Origin: Erysipelotrichaceae bacterium
GTDB taxonomy: Bacteria > Bacillota_I > Bacilli_A > Erysipelotrichales > Erysipelotrichaceae
Length of the DNA stretch: 64,000 nt
Reading direction: 5' to 3'
NCBI GenBank assembly: GCA_017431825.1
Contig: JAFRKI010000001.1
Coordinates: forward strand, 62,001-126,000
Part shown: positions 34,134 to 42,700 of the stretch, in pieces
Numbering within the stretch: position 1 is the first letter of the stretch
How the letters are laid out: each line of letters opens with the position of its first letter
Notes under the pieces: model-generated
What the model saw: only the letters and a program-made list of their open reading frames with translations
Database searches by the model: none
Told to the model about the DNA's origin: nothing
Made by a program: the position numbers and the translations under genes

Positions 34134-35238
34134 TTTCCGTTTCTCCTACGAAGTCCCCTTCGTTAAGCAGTGATGAGAGTTCCTTTATGCTCATAGGCTT
34201 GCTGATAAAGGCCTTATCGCTTATTCTTCTGTCAATGTATCTTTCATCTTTTTCCTTATCGGATCTGATGTAGTATATTCCCCTGTTATTCTCATAATCG
34301 GAACTTTCATCCTTTTCCAGTTCTACTTCATAAGAGTTCTTAATTGACAGAACGTCCCTTATGACATTGGAAGCGGTAGGAAGCGAACCGGCTCCCTGAC
34401 CGATGAAGACTAGATTGGAGAGATTCTTCGAATCAAGGATGAAGCAGTTGTAGTTGTCGGCGATGTTTCCCAGTACCGAATCTTTCTTTACAAACGTAGG
34501 CATGACACTTAAGCAGTATCCGTCGTCGCTCTTTCTTCCTTTGCCCAGCAGCACGGCTTTAAGACCATTTTCCTTGGCGAAGTTCAGATCTTCAAGCGAG
34601 AAATGCCTTATCCCTTTAACGAAGCATTCTTCCAGTTTAAAGCATCTCCTAAAGGCCGTACCGGCGGAAAGGATGACCTTGTTGGCGGTATCGACACCGT
34701 CGATGTCATCGCTCGGATCGGCTTCCGCATAGCCAAGCTCCTGCGCATTCTTGAGGGCAACGGAAAAATCCAGGCCTTCCTTATACATGCGGTCAAGGAT
34801 GTAGTTGCTGGTACCGTTCATGATGCCCTTGAAGGAGTATACTTCCTCTTCATGAGCTATACTGCTCAGTTCCTTTATCCATGGTATGCCGCCACCGCAG
34901 GCAGCTGAGAATAAAAGGACGACTCCTTTTTCCTTGGCCAGTGAAAGCAGTTCCTTAAAGTGCTTTACCAGCATCTTCTTATTGGATGTTACAACGTTCT
35001 TTCCCTTTTCCAGGGCTTTATGTACATAACTGTGAGCAGGCTCATCGCCGCCTATGCATTCCACTATACAGTCCAGATCATCATCGCTGATGATGTCATC
35101 AAGACTGCTGGTCATGTTTGCTTTGGTAAGTTCATCGATGTCTCTCATGAGGATATGCGACACCTCGATGCCGTTTTCCTCTGCGATCTGTTCAACGCCT
35201 TTTCCGACTACGCCGTATCCCAATATAGCGATCTTCAT
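34126..35238 (-). CDS. hom: Homoserine dehydrogenase
   Basis: A 370-residue NAD(P)-dependent enzyme that makes homoserine. MKIAILGYGVVGKGVEQ is the dinucleotide-binding start; the substrate block is GIMNGTSNYILDRM and the catalytic region AELGYAEADPSDDIDGVD with Lys in TANK. No C-terminal ACT domain is present; the last 60 residues are charged and diverged. The start is ATG 35238 with AGGAGAA seven bases ahead. It is first in the minus-strand operon and divergent from thrC, so carbon goes hom-to-thrB-to-thrC across the divergon. Confidence 0.92.
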   Translation of the reverse strand: MKIAILGYGVVGKGVEQIAEENGIEVSHILMRDIDELTKANMTSSLDDIISDDDLDCIVECIGGDEPAHSYVHKALEKGKNVVTSNKKMLVKHFKELLSLAKEKGVVLLFSAACGGGIPWIKELSSIAHEEEVYSFKGIMNGTSNYILDRMYKEGLDFSVALKNAQELGYAEADPSDDIDGVDTANKVILSAGTAFRRCFKLEECFVKGIRHFSLEDLNFAKENGLKAVLLGKGRKSDDGYCLSVMPTFVKKDSVLGNIADNYNCFILDSKNLSNLVFIGQGAGSLPTASNVIRDVLSIKNSYEVELEKDESSDYENNRGIYYIRSDKEKDERYIDRRISDKAFISKPMSIKELSSLLNEGDFVGETEND

Positions 35239-35260
35239 AGAATTCTCCTGTTCGTGATTT

Positions 35261-35276
35261 ATATACACTTGTATAT
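35261..35276. promoter_or_regulatory. Palindrome in the hom/thrC divergent promoter region
   Basis: ATATAC - ACTT - GTATAT, an exact 6-bp inverted repeat. It lies between the two start codons and overlaps the putative thrC -35 box, a suitable place for one regulator to control both arms. Confidence 0.4.
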
Positions 35277-35297
35277 TCAACAAAAACATAGTATCAT
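35269..35297 (+). promoter_or_regulatory. Putative thrC promoter
   Basis: -35 TTGTAT (35269-35274), 17-bp spacer, -10 TATCAT (35292-35297). The transcript would begin about 22 bases before the ATG, leaving room for the AAGGAG ribosome site. Confidence 0.5.
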
Positions 35298-35325
35298 TTT
35301 TAACGATGATAGACAAGGAGAAATT

Positions 35326-36762
35326 ATGACCTTATTCACCAGTACCAGAAACGACAGCCTGCGCTGTAACGGCAAAGAGGCTATCCTGAAAGGATTATCC
35401 GATGATGGCGGGCTCTTTGTTCCTGTAGACATAAAAAGGATTGCTGATATCTATAATTATCAGCATCTTTCCTATACAGAACTGGCGTGTGAGATCATAT
35501 CCCTTTTCTTTGACGATATCGATATAAAGGACTGTGTCAGCAAAGCCTATACCGGCACCTTCAAAGACACGGAAATAACGCCGGTAAGGAAGGTAAACGG
35601 CAGATACTTCCTGGAACTTTACCACGGACCGACCAGCGCCTTCAAGGATCTGGCTCTGCAGTTTCTGCCGCATATCCTTATCAATTGTAAGGAAGAAGAC
35701 AGGGACATCGTCATCTTAAGTGCCACCAGCGGCGATACCGGCAAGGCAGCTCTGGAAGGCTTTAAGGACGTCAAGGGAAGCCGGATCATCGTGCTGTATC
35801 CTTACAAGATGGTATCACTGGTCCAGGAAAGACAGATGACCACGACCGGCGGTGACAATACCGAGGTCATTGCGGTAAGAGGAAATTTTGACGACTGCCA
35901 GAGACTTGTCAAGGATATCCTCGAGAATCATAAAAGCGGAAGGATATCCCTGACTTCCGCTAATTCCATAAATATCGCCAGACTCATTCCGCAGATCGTC
36001 TACTACTTCAAGGCTTACTTTGATCTTCTGAATAAGAAAGAGATAGAAAAGGATGAAAAGGTCGACTTTATCGTTCCTACCGGAAACTTCGGCGATATCC
36101 TGGCCGGATACCTGGCAAAGGAAATGGGCCTGCCGGTCAGTAAGCTGGTCTGTGCCTCCAACATCAACAACGTCCTGACCGACTTCTTCGCTACCGGCAT
36201 CTATGATGCCAACAGGACGCTGTATTCAACGATGTCCCCTTCTATCGATATCCTTGTTTCCAGCAATCTCGAACGTCTGCTGTATCTCAAGACCAGGGAT
36301 GCTGCAAAGATAAAGGAAATGATGGCATCCTTAAAGAAAGAGAGAAGATATCAGATAGACAGGAAACTGCTGGACTCCCTCAATGAAGACTTCCTGGCTT
36401 ACTGTTCAGGTGAAGAAGAAAACAGGAATATCATAAAGGAATACTATGAGAAGCACCATTATCTGTTCGATACCCATACGGCTGCTGCCGCTTCCGTTGC
36501 GGACAAATACGAAGGGAGCCATAAGAAGATCATCCTGGCAACGGCTTCCCCTTTCAAGTTTTCCAAGGACGTCTATGCCTGCATAAGCGGAAAAGAGATC
36601 AGGGACGATCTTGATGCGATGTCCGTATTAAGTGAGTATACAGGTCTCCCTGTACCGTATGATCTGGCAGCGCTTAAGGAAAAGGAAGTGCGTTTTAAGG
36701 AAGTCATCGGAAAAGATGACAGGGACATCCTGATAAGGAAAGTGGAGGACGGAAATGCTTAG
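35326..36762 (+). CDS. thrC: Threonine synthase
   Basis: A 478-residue PLP enzyme of fold type II that makes threonine from O-phosphohomoserine. TRNDSLRCNGKEAILKGLSDDGGLFVP is the standard N-terminal signature, the PLP Lys is in HGPTSAFKDLALQFLP, and SATSGDTGKAALEGF binds the cofactor phosphate. I chose ATG 35326 with AAGGAG six bases ahead; the frame upstream crosses hom. The 3' end overlaps thrB by eight bases. Confidence 0.94.
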   Translation: MTLFTSTRNDSLRCNGKEAILKGLSDDGGLFVPVDIKRIADIYNYQHLSYTELACEIISLFFDDIDIKDCVSKAYTGTFKDTEITPVRKVNGRYFLELYHGPTSAFKDLALQFLPHILINCKEEDRDIVILSATSGDTGKAALEGFKDVKGSRIIVLYPYKMVSLVQERQMTTTGGDNTEVIAVRGNFDDCQRLVKDILENHKSGRISLTSANSINIARLIPQIVYYFKAYFDLLNKKEIEKDEKVDFIVPTGNFGDILAGYLAKEMGLPVSKLVCASNINNVLTDFFATGIYDANRTLYSTMSPSIDILVSSNLERLLYLKTRDAAKIKEMMASLKKERRYQIDRKLLDSLNEDFLAYCSGEEENRNIIKEYYEKHHYLFDTHTAAAASVADKYEGSHKKIILATASPFKFSKDVYACISGKEIRDDLDAMSVLSEYTGLPVPYDLAALKEKEVRFKEVIGKDDRDILIRKVEDGNA

Positions 36763-37591
36763 ATACAAGGTACCGGCTACTTCCGCCAATCTCGGTATCG
36801 GCTTCGATACCCTGGGAATAGCCTTCAATATCTACGATCGTTTTGAAGTTGAAAAGGCCGACAGATGGCAGTTCAGCGGTTTTCTTGAGGAACACGCCAA
36901 CGTAAACAATCTGTTCGTCAAGGCCTATAAAAAAGCCTGTGCCTATAAGAAAGACAAGGCCGTTCCTTTAAAGGTAGAGTTAAAGGCCGATGTCCCTTCT
37001 TCAAGAGGCCTGGGCTCTTCGAGCTGTCTGATAGTCGGGGGCATCTATGCCTACTCTGCCTTAAACGGCAACTGTTTAACAAAGGAAGAAATGTTAAAGA
37101 TCGCCACTTCGATCGAAGGACATCCCGATAACGTCGCTCCGGCCATCTACGGCGGGCTTTGCGTTGCGGGTAATGACAGAGTCTTAAGACTCAAGGTATC
37201 AGATAAATGGCATTTCGGTCTCTGGATCCCTGACTATGAAGTAAAGACTTCCGAAGCACGCAAAGTGCTGAAGGATGAAATAGAAAGAAAGGATGCGGTA
37301 AGCAACATCTCCGCTTCCCTGATTGCCGTCGATGCCCTGACTCATTTCAATAAGGAAAACATCGGCATCATCATGAACGACAGCATCCATGAACCTTACC
37401 GCCGTAAACTGATAAAGAATTTCGCTAAGCTTAAAAAGTTGGCGCTTGATAAAGGCGCCCTGGCCTTCATCATCTCCGGTTCGGGAAGCACCTGTCTGTC
37501 CATCAGTGACAGGAAACTCGATATAAACGTGAAAGGCATCGATTACCGGGAGGTAAAGGTCGATGGCCTGGGGGTAAGAAATGGCAAATGA
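36755..37591 (+). CDS. thrB: Homoserine kinase
   Basis: A 278-residue GHMP-family kinase. It starts with the ATSANLGIGFDTLG motif 1, has the ATP-binding loop VPSSRGLGSSSCLIVGG (motif 2) and a C-terminal ISGSGSTCLSIS motif 3. It supplies O-phosphohomoserine to ThrC. Overlaps with thrC (8 bases) and the ACT-domain gene (11 bases) indicate coupled translation. Confidence 0.93.
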   Translation: MLRYKVPATSANLGIGFDTLGIAFNIYDRFEVEKADRWQFSGFLEEHANVNNLFVKAYKKACAYKKDKAVPLKVELKADVPSSRGLGSSSCLIVGGIYAYSALNGNCLTKEEMLKIATSIEGHPDNVAPAIYGGLCVAGNDRVLRLKVSDKWHFGLWIPDYEVKTSEARKVLKDEIERKDAVSNISASLIAVDALTHFNKENIGIIMNDSIHEPYRRKLIKNFAKLKKLALDKGALAFIISGSGSTCLSISDRKLDINVKGIDYREVKVDGLGVRNGK

Positions 37592-38018
37592 TCTTCTGAT
37601 AGTGCATAAGAAGCTTCTGCCAAAGTGCTATGAAAAAGTAGTCGAAGCCAAGAAGCTGCTGAATGACGGCAGATACGACAGCATCTCCAGGGTCTGTGAA
37701 GCCTGCGGCATATCCCGTTCCACCTTCTACAAGTACCAGGACTACGTCTTTTCCTATGATGAAAACAGCAGTGTCCGCAAGCTGGTCGTATCGATGGCCC
37801 TGTCTCATCAGAAAGGTTCCCTTTCCAAGGTCTGTGACCGTCTCGCCAGGCTCGATATCTCCATCCTGACGATATCCCAGTCGATACCGATCGATGATGT
37901 CGCCCAGATCATGCTGTCACTGGATATAACGAATATGAAAGTAAGCATCGACGAGTTTAAAGAGGCGCTTTCAAAGATACCGGAAGTGAGCCAGCTCAAA
38001 GTCATGTCCTTTGAATGA
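37581..38018 (+). CDS. ACT-domain protein with N-terminal HTH-like segment (PheB/UPF0735 family)
   Basis: A 145-residue protein. Residues 1-65 include a short helix-turn-helix-like stretch (ISRVCEACGISRSTFYKYQDYVF) and residues 73-145 form an ACT domain (RKLVVSMALSHQKGSLSKVCDRLARLDISILTISQS). This is the ACT-domain family often called PheB and found beside hom or thr genes. Being the last gene of the threonine operon, it is a natural candidate for a threonine-sensing regulator of the pathway; the DNA-binding role is inference. The start overlaps thrB by 11 bases. Confidence 0.82.
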   Translation: MANDLLIVHKKLLPKCYEKVVEAKKLLNDGRYDSISRVCEACGISRSTFYKYQDYVFSYDENSSVRKLVVSMALSHQKGSLSKVCDRLARLDISILTISQSIPIDDVAQIMLSLDITNMKVSIDEFKEALSKIPEVSQLKVMSFE

Positions 38019-38043
38019 AAACCATGCAGCGCATGGTTTTTTT
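38018..38043 (+). terminator. Terminator of the thrC-thrB-ACT operon
   Basis: AAAACCATGC - AGC - GCATGGTTTT, then TTT. Confidence 0.9.
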
Positions 38044-38089
38044 GTATCCTCAAGACAAATGTTTTAATATGGATTTGAGGTAAGACCGC

Positions 38090-38842
38090 ATGAAAAGACT
38101 GACGTTTCTGTTTGTGATCCTGCTCCTGCTTGCAGGATGCAGGACAAATGACAAGTATTACGGCATCGACCATTTCTACATGACCGAAGAAGGAGATGCC
38201 TTTAGTAAGGCCTACAGCGAACTGACCGTCGATATCTATGACTGGTACGGCAGCATCGAGGGACAGGACGGTGTCTACATCATCCATTATGAGTATTATC
38301 CGAAGGAAATGCTTAAGGAATGGCAGGAATCAGGCTATATGGAAACGGTACCGGAAAACGATCTCCATTACTACGTCGCTTCCATAAACTATCTCAAGGA
38401 CAGAGGCATGAGCTTCACCGCAGCCGAAGAAGAAGCCATAAACAGCGGAACACGTTTTTATCTTTTGCCGGATACGCTGAGCGAAGAGGAAACGGAAACG
38501 ATGAAGCGTTACCTTACTGAAGACGCACTTTTCGGACTAAGCGAAGATGCCATGATCGCTACGGCCTTCAATAGGGATCCTGTCATCGAATTCAGGACTT
38601 ACCATCCCGATGTCACACTTGAAGTGCCGGGACAGGAAGACATAAGCGGTCCCGTCATCTATGTCGCCAGCTGCCAGAACATGAAATACTTCGAATCGGA
38701 AAGCCTGATCGCCACCGGGGTGAATGACGGATACATCCGCCTTACTTATGAGGCTTATCAGAAATATGCCGGAAAGGATCTTCCGCAGAAACTCAAAGAC
38801 AGAAAGGTCACCTTCCTGGGTATCAGCAGGATGAGCAACTGA
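38090..38842 (+). CDS. Predicted lipoprotein, function unknown
   Basis: A 250-residue lipoprotein (lipobox LLAGC, Cys17). The remainder is soluble, acidic and extracytoplasmic. Some parts (SGTRFYLLPDTLSEEE, VIYVASCQNMKYFESESLIATGV) remind me of the outer loop of large bacteriocin-type ABC permeases, but I cannot place it confidently. GAGGT lies eight bases before ATG 38090. A glycerophosphodiesterase gene follows 21 bases later but has its own promoter. Confidence 0.7.
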   Translation: MKRLTFLFVILLLLAGCRTNDKYYGIDHFYMTEEGDAFSKAYSELTVDIYDWYGSIEGQDGVYIIHYEYYPKEMLKEWQESGYMETVPENDLHYYVASINYLKDRGMSFTAAEEEAINSGTRFYLLPDTLSEEETETMKRYLTEDALFGLSEDAMIATAFNRDPVIEFRTYHPDVTLEVPGQEDISGPVIYVASCQNMKYFESESLIATGVNDGYIRLTYEAYQKYAGKDLPQKLKDRKVTFLGISRMSN

Positions 38843-38851
38843 CCTTTGTGA

Positions 38852-38857
38852 TATTAT
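38852..38857 (+). promoter_or_regulatory. Extended -10 of the glycerophosphodiesterase gene, leaderless spacing
   Basis: TG-A-TATTAT (TG at 38849-38850), six bases (CAGGTT) before ATG 38864. No separate ribosome site. Confidence 0.55.
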
Positions 38858-38863
38858 CAGGTT

Positions 38864-39697
38864 ATGATCATACTTATACTTTTGCTGCTTATAATCATCG
38901 TTTATCTCTTCCTGATAGCTCCGGCCACCAATAAGGACCTGAGCGCTTTTAAAGGCCGTTACTATGCCCACAGAGGCCTTCATGACAATAAGGGCGATGC
39001 ACCCGAAAACTCCATGAAAGCCTATAAAAAGGCCCTGGATAAGGCCTACGGCATGGAATTCGACGTCCACTTAAGCAAGGATTCCGTTCCCGTCCTGTGT
39101 CACGACTTTACTCTTGAAAGGATGTACAGAGACGATAAGGGAGAACCGGTAAAGGGAAAGATATACGACTACACTCTGGAAGAATTAAGGCAGTTCCATC
39201 TGCTGGATACGGATGAGAGGATACCGCTGCTTAAGGATGTACTGGAAATGGTGGACGGTAAAGTACCGCTGATCATCGAACTTAAGATCGAATCCGCCAA
39301 TAAGGATCTCTCGATCTGTGAGATCGTCAGCGATATGCTCAAGGATTATAAGGGCCTTTACTGTATCGAATCCTTCGATCCGAGAATAGTATACTGGTTC
39401 AGGAAACACGAACCAGATACTGTCAGGGGCCAGCTCTCGGAAGACTACCACCGGGAAGAGCCTGACAGGTATAAAGGACTGTTGTATTTCGCTCTGGCTT
39501 ATCTTATGGGCAACTTCCTTACCAAGCCTGATTTCATCGCCTACAACCATCACAACGAAGACAACCTTTCAAGAAGGCTCTGTCATAAGCTCTTCAGGAA
39601 TACGGCCGTTGCCTATACCATAAAGTCTCAGGAAGAACTGGAAAGGCACAGGAAAAACTTCGACATCTTCATCCTTGACTCTTTCATTCCCGAATGA
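38864..39697 (+). CDS. Glycerophosphodiester phosphodiesterase, membrane-anchored
   Basis: A 277-residue protein with an N-terminal membrane helix (2-20) and a GDPD TIM barrel. YYAHRGLHDNKGDAPENSMKAYKKAL is the signature with the catalytic His/Arg and the metal Glu, followed by MEFDVHLSKDSVPVLCHD, with the second metal pair and His. Family enzymes hydrolyse glycerophosphodiesters from phospholipid or teichoic-acid turnover to glycerol 3-phosphate. The outside facing barrel (anchor at the N-terminus) suggests that teichoic or lipid head groups are the substrate. Confidence 0.87.
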   Translation: MIILILLLLIIIVYLFLIAPATNKDLSAFKGRYYAHRGLHDNKGDAPENSMKAYKKALDKAYGMEFDVHLSKDSVPVLCHDFTLERMYRDDKGEPVKGKIYDYTLEELRQFHLLDTDERIPLLKDVLEMVDGKVPLIIELKIESANKDLSICEIVSDMLKDYKGLYCIESFDPRIVYWFRKHEPDTVRGQLSEDYHREEPDRYKGLLYFALAYLMGNFLTKPDFIAYNHHNEDNLSRRLCHKLFRNTAVAYTIKSQEELERHRKNFDIFILDSFIPE

Positions 39698-39708
39698 TCA
39701 GTAAATAA

Positions 39709-39737
39709 AAAAAACCGGTGACTATCACCGGTTTTTA
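39709..39737. terminator. Bidirectional terminator, phosphodiesterase/coiled-coil gene
   Basis: AAAACCGGTGA - CTA - TCACCGGTTTT flanked by A and T runs. Confidence 0.92.
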
Positions 39738-39746
39738 TTATGTCTT

Positions 39747-42700
39747 TTAAGATACTTTCTTCTTGAAGATATTGGATACGTCATCCTTCATGACATCGAC
39801 CACTCGGTACTGAGCTCTGTTGTCTTCAACGGCCTTGGTGTAGTAATCGTCGATCTGCTTCACCTTGGAATTGAAGATGTTCAGCAGCTGTTCCTTACGG
39901 TTGGTGATCTCGCTGTCGATCATGTTGAAGGTACTGATCAGTCCGTCGAGTTCGTTAAGTACGGAGTTCTTGCGTTCGCCCAGGTAATCCAGTTCTCTTT
40001 CTCTGGCATTGAGGGCGGCATCGTACTTGGCTTCGACGTTGTACTTGGAGGCTTCGGCCTGGTAGCGTTCGTATTCGTCACGGTACTGACCGCTGAGGCC
40101 GCTGATCTCCTTAAGGAGAGCTTCCTGCTTGCCCTTTTCCATGCTGAACAGACGGTCATAGGCGGCAGAGAGTTCTTCGAAGTCCTTGACATAGTTGGTC
40201 TCGAGGCTTCCGTCCTTGTACATGACGCTTTCCAGTTCCTCGCCGATCTTGGCCAGTACGGCGTCCTTCTTGACAGCCAGGGAATCCAGGATGTCCTTAT
40301 GGGTCTTGTCGAGGCTGTCGATCTTTTCCTTGAATTCAGCCGCCATGGCGATCAGTTCATCGGAACCGACTTCTTCTTCCTTCTTCAGCATGAACGGCAG
40401 TGTCCTTTCGAGGTTCTCATATTCGGATACGGACCTGGCGATCTGCTTCTTGATCTCCATTACCCTGCTGTTATGCATGTCTTCAAGATCCATTTCCTTG
40501 GTGGCCAGCTCCTTGAGCTTGCGGTTGATCTCATTGAGATACTCGTTGGTCCTGATCTTGAGGTTGTCGAATTCGGTCGTCTTGGCGTCCTTATAGGCTT
40601 CAAGCTCATTGCGCTTGGCATGAGTGTCCTCTTCGAGCTTGAGGATCTCGCCTCTGAGTTCGCCGATCCTGGTCTTCATGGCCTGGACCTTTTCGTCGAA
40701 GGCCTTGCGGTTCTCGCTGATGATGGAACTGCGGGAATTCTCGATATCCGTCAGTTCCTGATTGATCTCGATCTTTCTGGCTTCGATCTCGTTGTTCCAG
40801 ATGACACGCTTGGATACCAGCTCGGCATTGAGGTCTTCGAGTTCCTTCTGCAGGCTCTCGGTCTTGGATACCTCGGAACTGTAACGGTTGTCGTAATCGT
40901 ATTCGTTCTTGGACTTGCGTCTCTTGAGGTCTTCCAGATGATTGCTGTAATCGGCCTTCTTGGCTTCCAGTTCATCGGTACGGAATCTGATCTCCTGATC
41001 GTAGATGTTCTGGATGGACTCTTCCTTTTCCCGGTAGGAATTGTTGAGTTCCTCGTATTCGCTGTTCTGCTTGCTGACCAGTTCGTTCAGGTCGCTTTCG
41101 TTCTTGGCCTTGAGATCGGCCAGCTGCTGATTGAGCGAATCGTTGAAGGCTGCCAGGGCTGCCTGCTTATCGCCGAGTTCCTTTTCGAAACTGCGGTATT
41201 CCTCATCGGCTGCCTTGGCCTTGTCGTCATAGGCCTTGCTGGCCTGAGCCAGCTGTTCCTCGACGGCGGCCTTTTCCTGATTGGAGACATCGATATAGTC
41301 GTTGATTTCCTTATCGATGGCGCTGCGCTGATCGGCAGCGTCCTTTAAGACGTTCTCATATTCGAGCGTACGCTTGTTGAAGATGTTCTTGACCTGTTCC
41401 AGTTCTTCGACCGGCGTGGTATCCGCATTGATCTCTTCGACTTCGGCACGGAAATTCCTTTCCATCTCGTTGATCGTATCATTGCGGTAGGAATCCAGCT
41501 GTTCCTTGTCGGAATTGTACTGGGCCAGTTCGCTGTCGTAGTTGTCCTTCAGGATCTGGATATGGTTCAGAAGCTCGGACTTCTGGGCATGGATCTTGTT
41601 GATGCGGGCCTCGTTATCGTCATCGAGGTCCTGGGTGGCCTTGAGCAGGCTGGCTCTGGCTTCATCGAAGCTGTTCTTGCGGGCCAGTCCTTCTTCCTCG
41701 AGACCCTTCTTGACTTCATCCTGCTGCTTGGCCAGTTCGACCAGGAGGTTCTCATGGGCGGCCTTGGCCTGGGCCAGGAGCTCCTCGTGCTTGGATCTGA
41801 GCTCTTCCATCTCGATGTCATGAGCGCTCCTTATCTCGTTGAGCTTGACTTCATGTTCGGCATTGATGGCTTCCCTTCTCTCGTCCACTTCCGCCAGCAG
41901 GCCGTTACGCTTGGCCACGTCAACGGCGATCTCTTCCTCGAGCTGGGCTCTGGCGGCATCGATCTGATCCTTTCTGTTCAGGACTTCGGCGATGAAGTTC
42001 TGATGCTTATCGGATAAGGCCTGTTCCTTGACCTTGGCATTGGAAATGTATTCGTTGAGTTCTTCCTTGGCCTTGAGGATATCCCCGTCGATGACCTGGA
42101 TCTGTCTGGTGACGTCTTCCTTTTCGGCGGCTATCTTCTCCTTGTAAGGGATGAGAGAGGCCTTGACTTCCTCCAGACGTCTTTCCAGTTCGATCTTCTT
42201 GCTGGTGATCTCCTCGTCATGGCTGTTGCGGATGCTGATGAGCTTGTTCTTGAAATCGTTTATCTTGGTGGAGTAGTAGTTCTCCAGTTCGGTGATGCGG
42301 TTCTCCAGCTCGTTGTTGTCTTCGATGAGGCTTTCATTGACCCGCTTGTATTCGGCTTCCCGGTTGTCGTATCTTTCCTTGAGATAGCTGTTGCGGTTCT
42401 TGAGCTGTTCCTGTTCGAGTTCGAGACGGTACTTGAGGTCTTCGACTTCCTTTTCCTGGTTCAGTTTCTCATGGACATACTGTTCATCGAGATAATCGAC
42501 CAGTTCGGAGTATTTCTTCTTGTATTCCTCGTCCTTTTCTTCGAGGGCTCTCTTGAGCGTAGCGGCGCTTAAGGCCTCGTCGTCACCGTAGGTCTTTACC
42601 AGATCGTTGAGATCGGCTAAAGACTGCTTGTACTGCAGGCTGGCTTCATTGCGCTGTCTTTCGTTCTCTTCCCTTCTTAACTCGATCTCTCTTCTTAAGG

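Noticed and set aside
35239..35325. Threonine-responsive T-box or attenuator upstream of hom or thrC
   Set aside because: The intergenic region has only 87 bp, no TGGNNCC core and no terminator hairpin.
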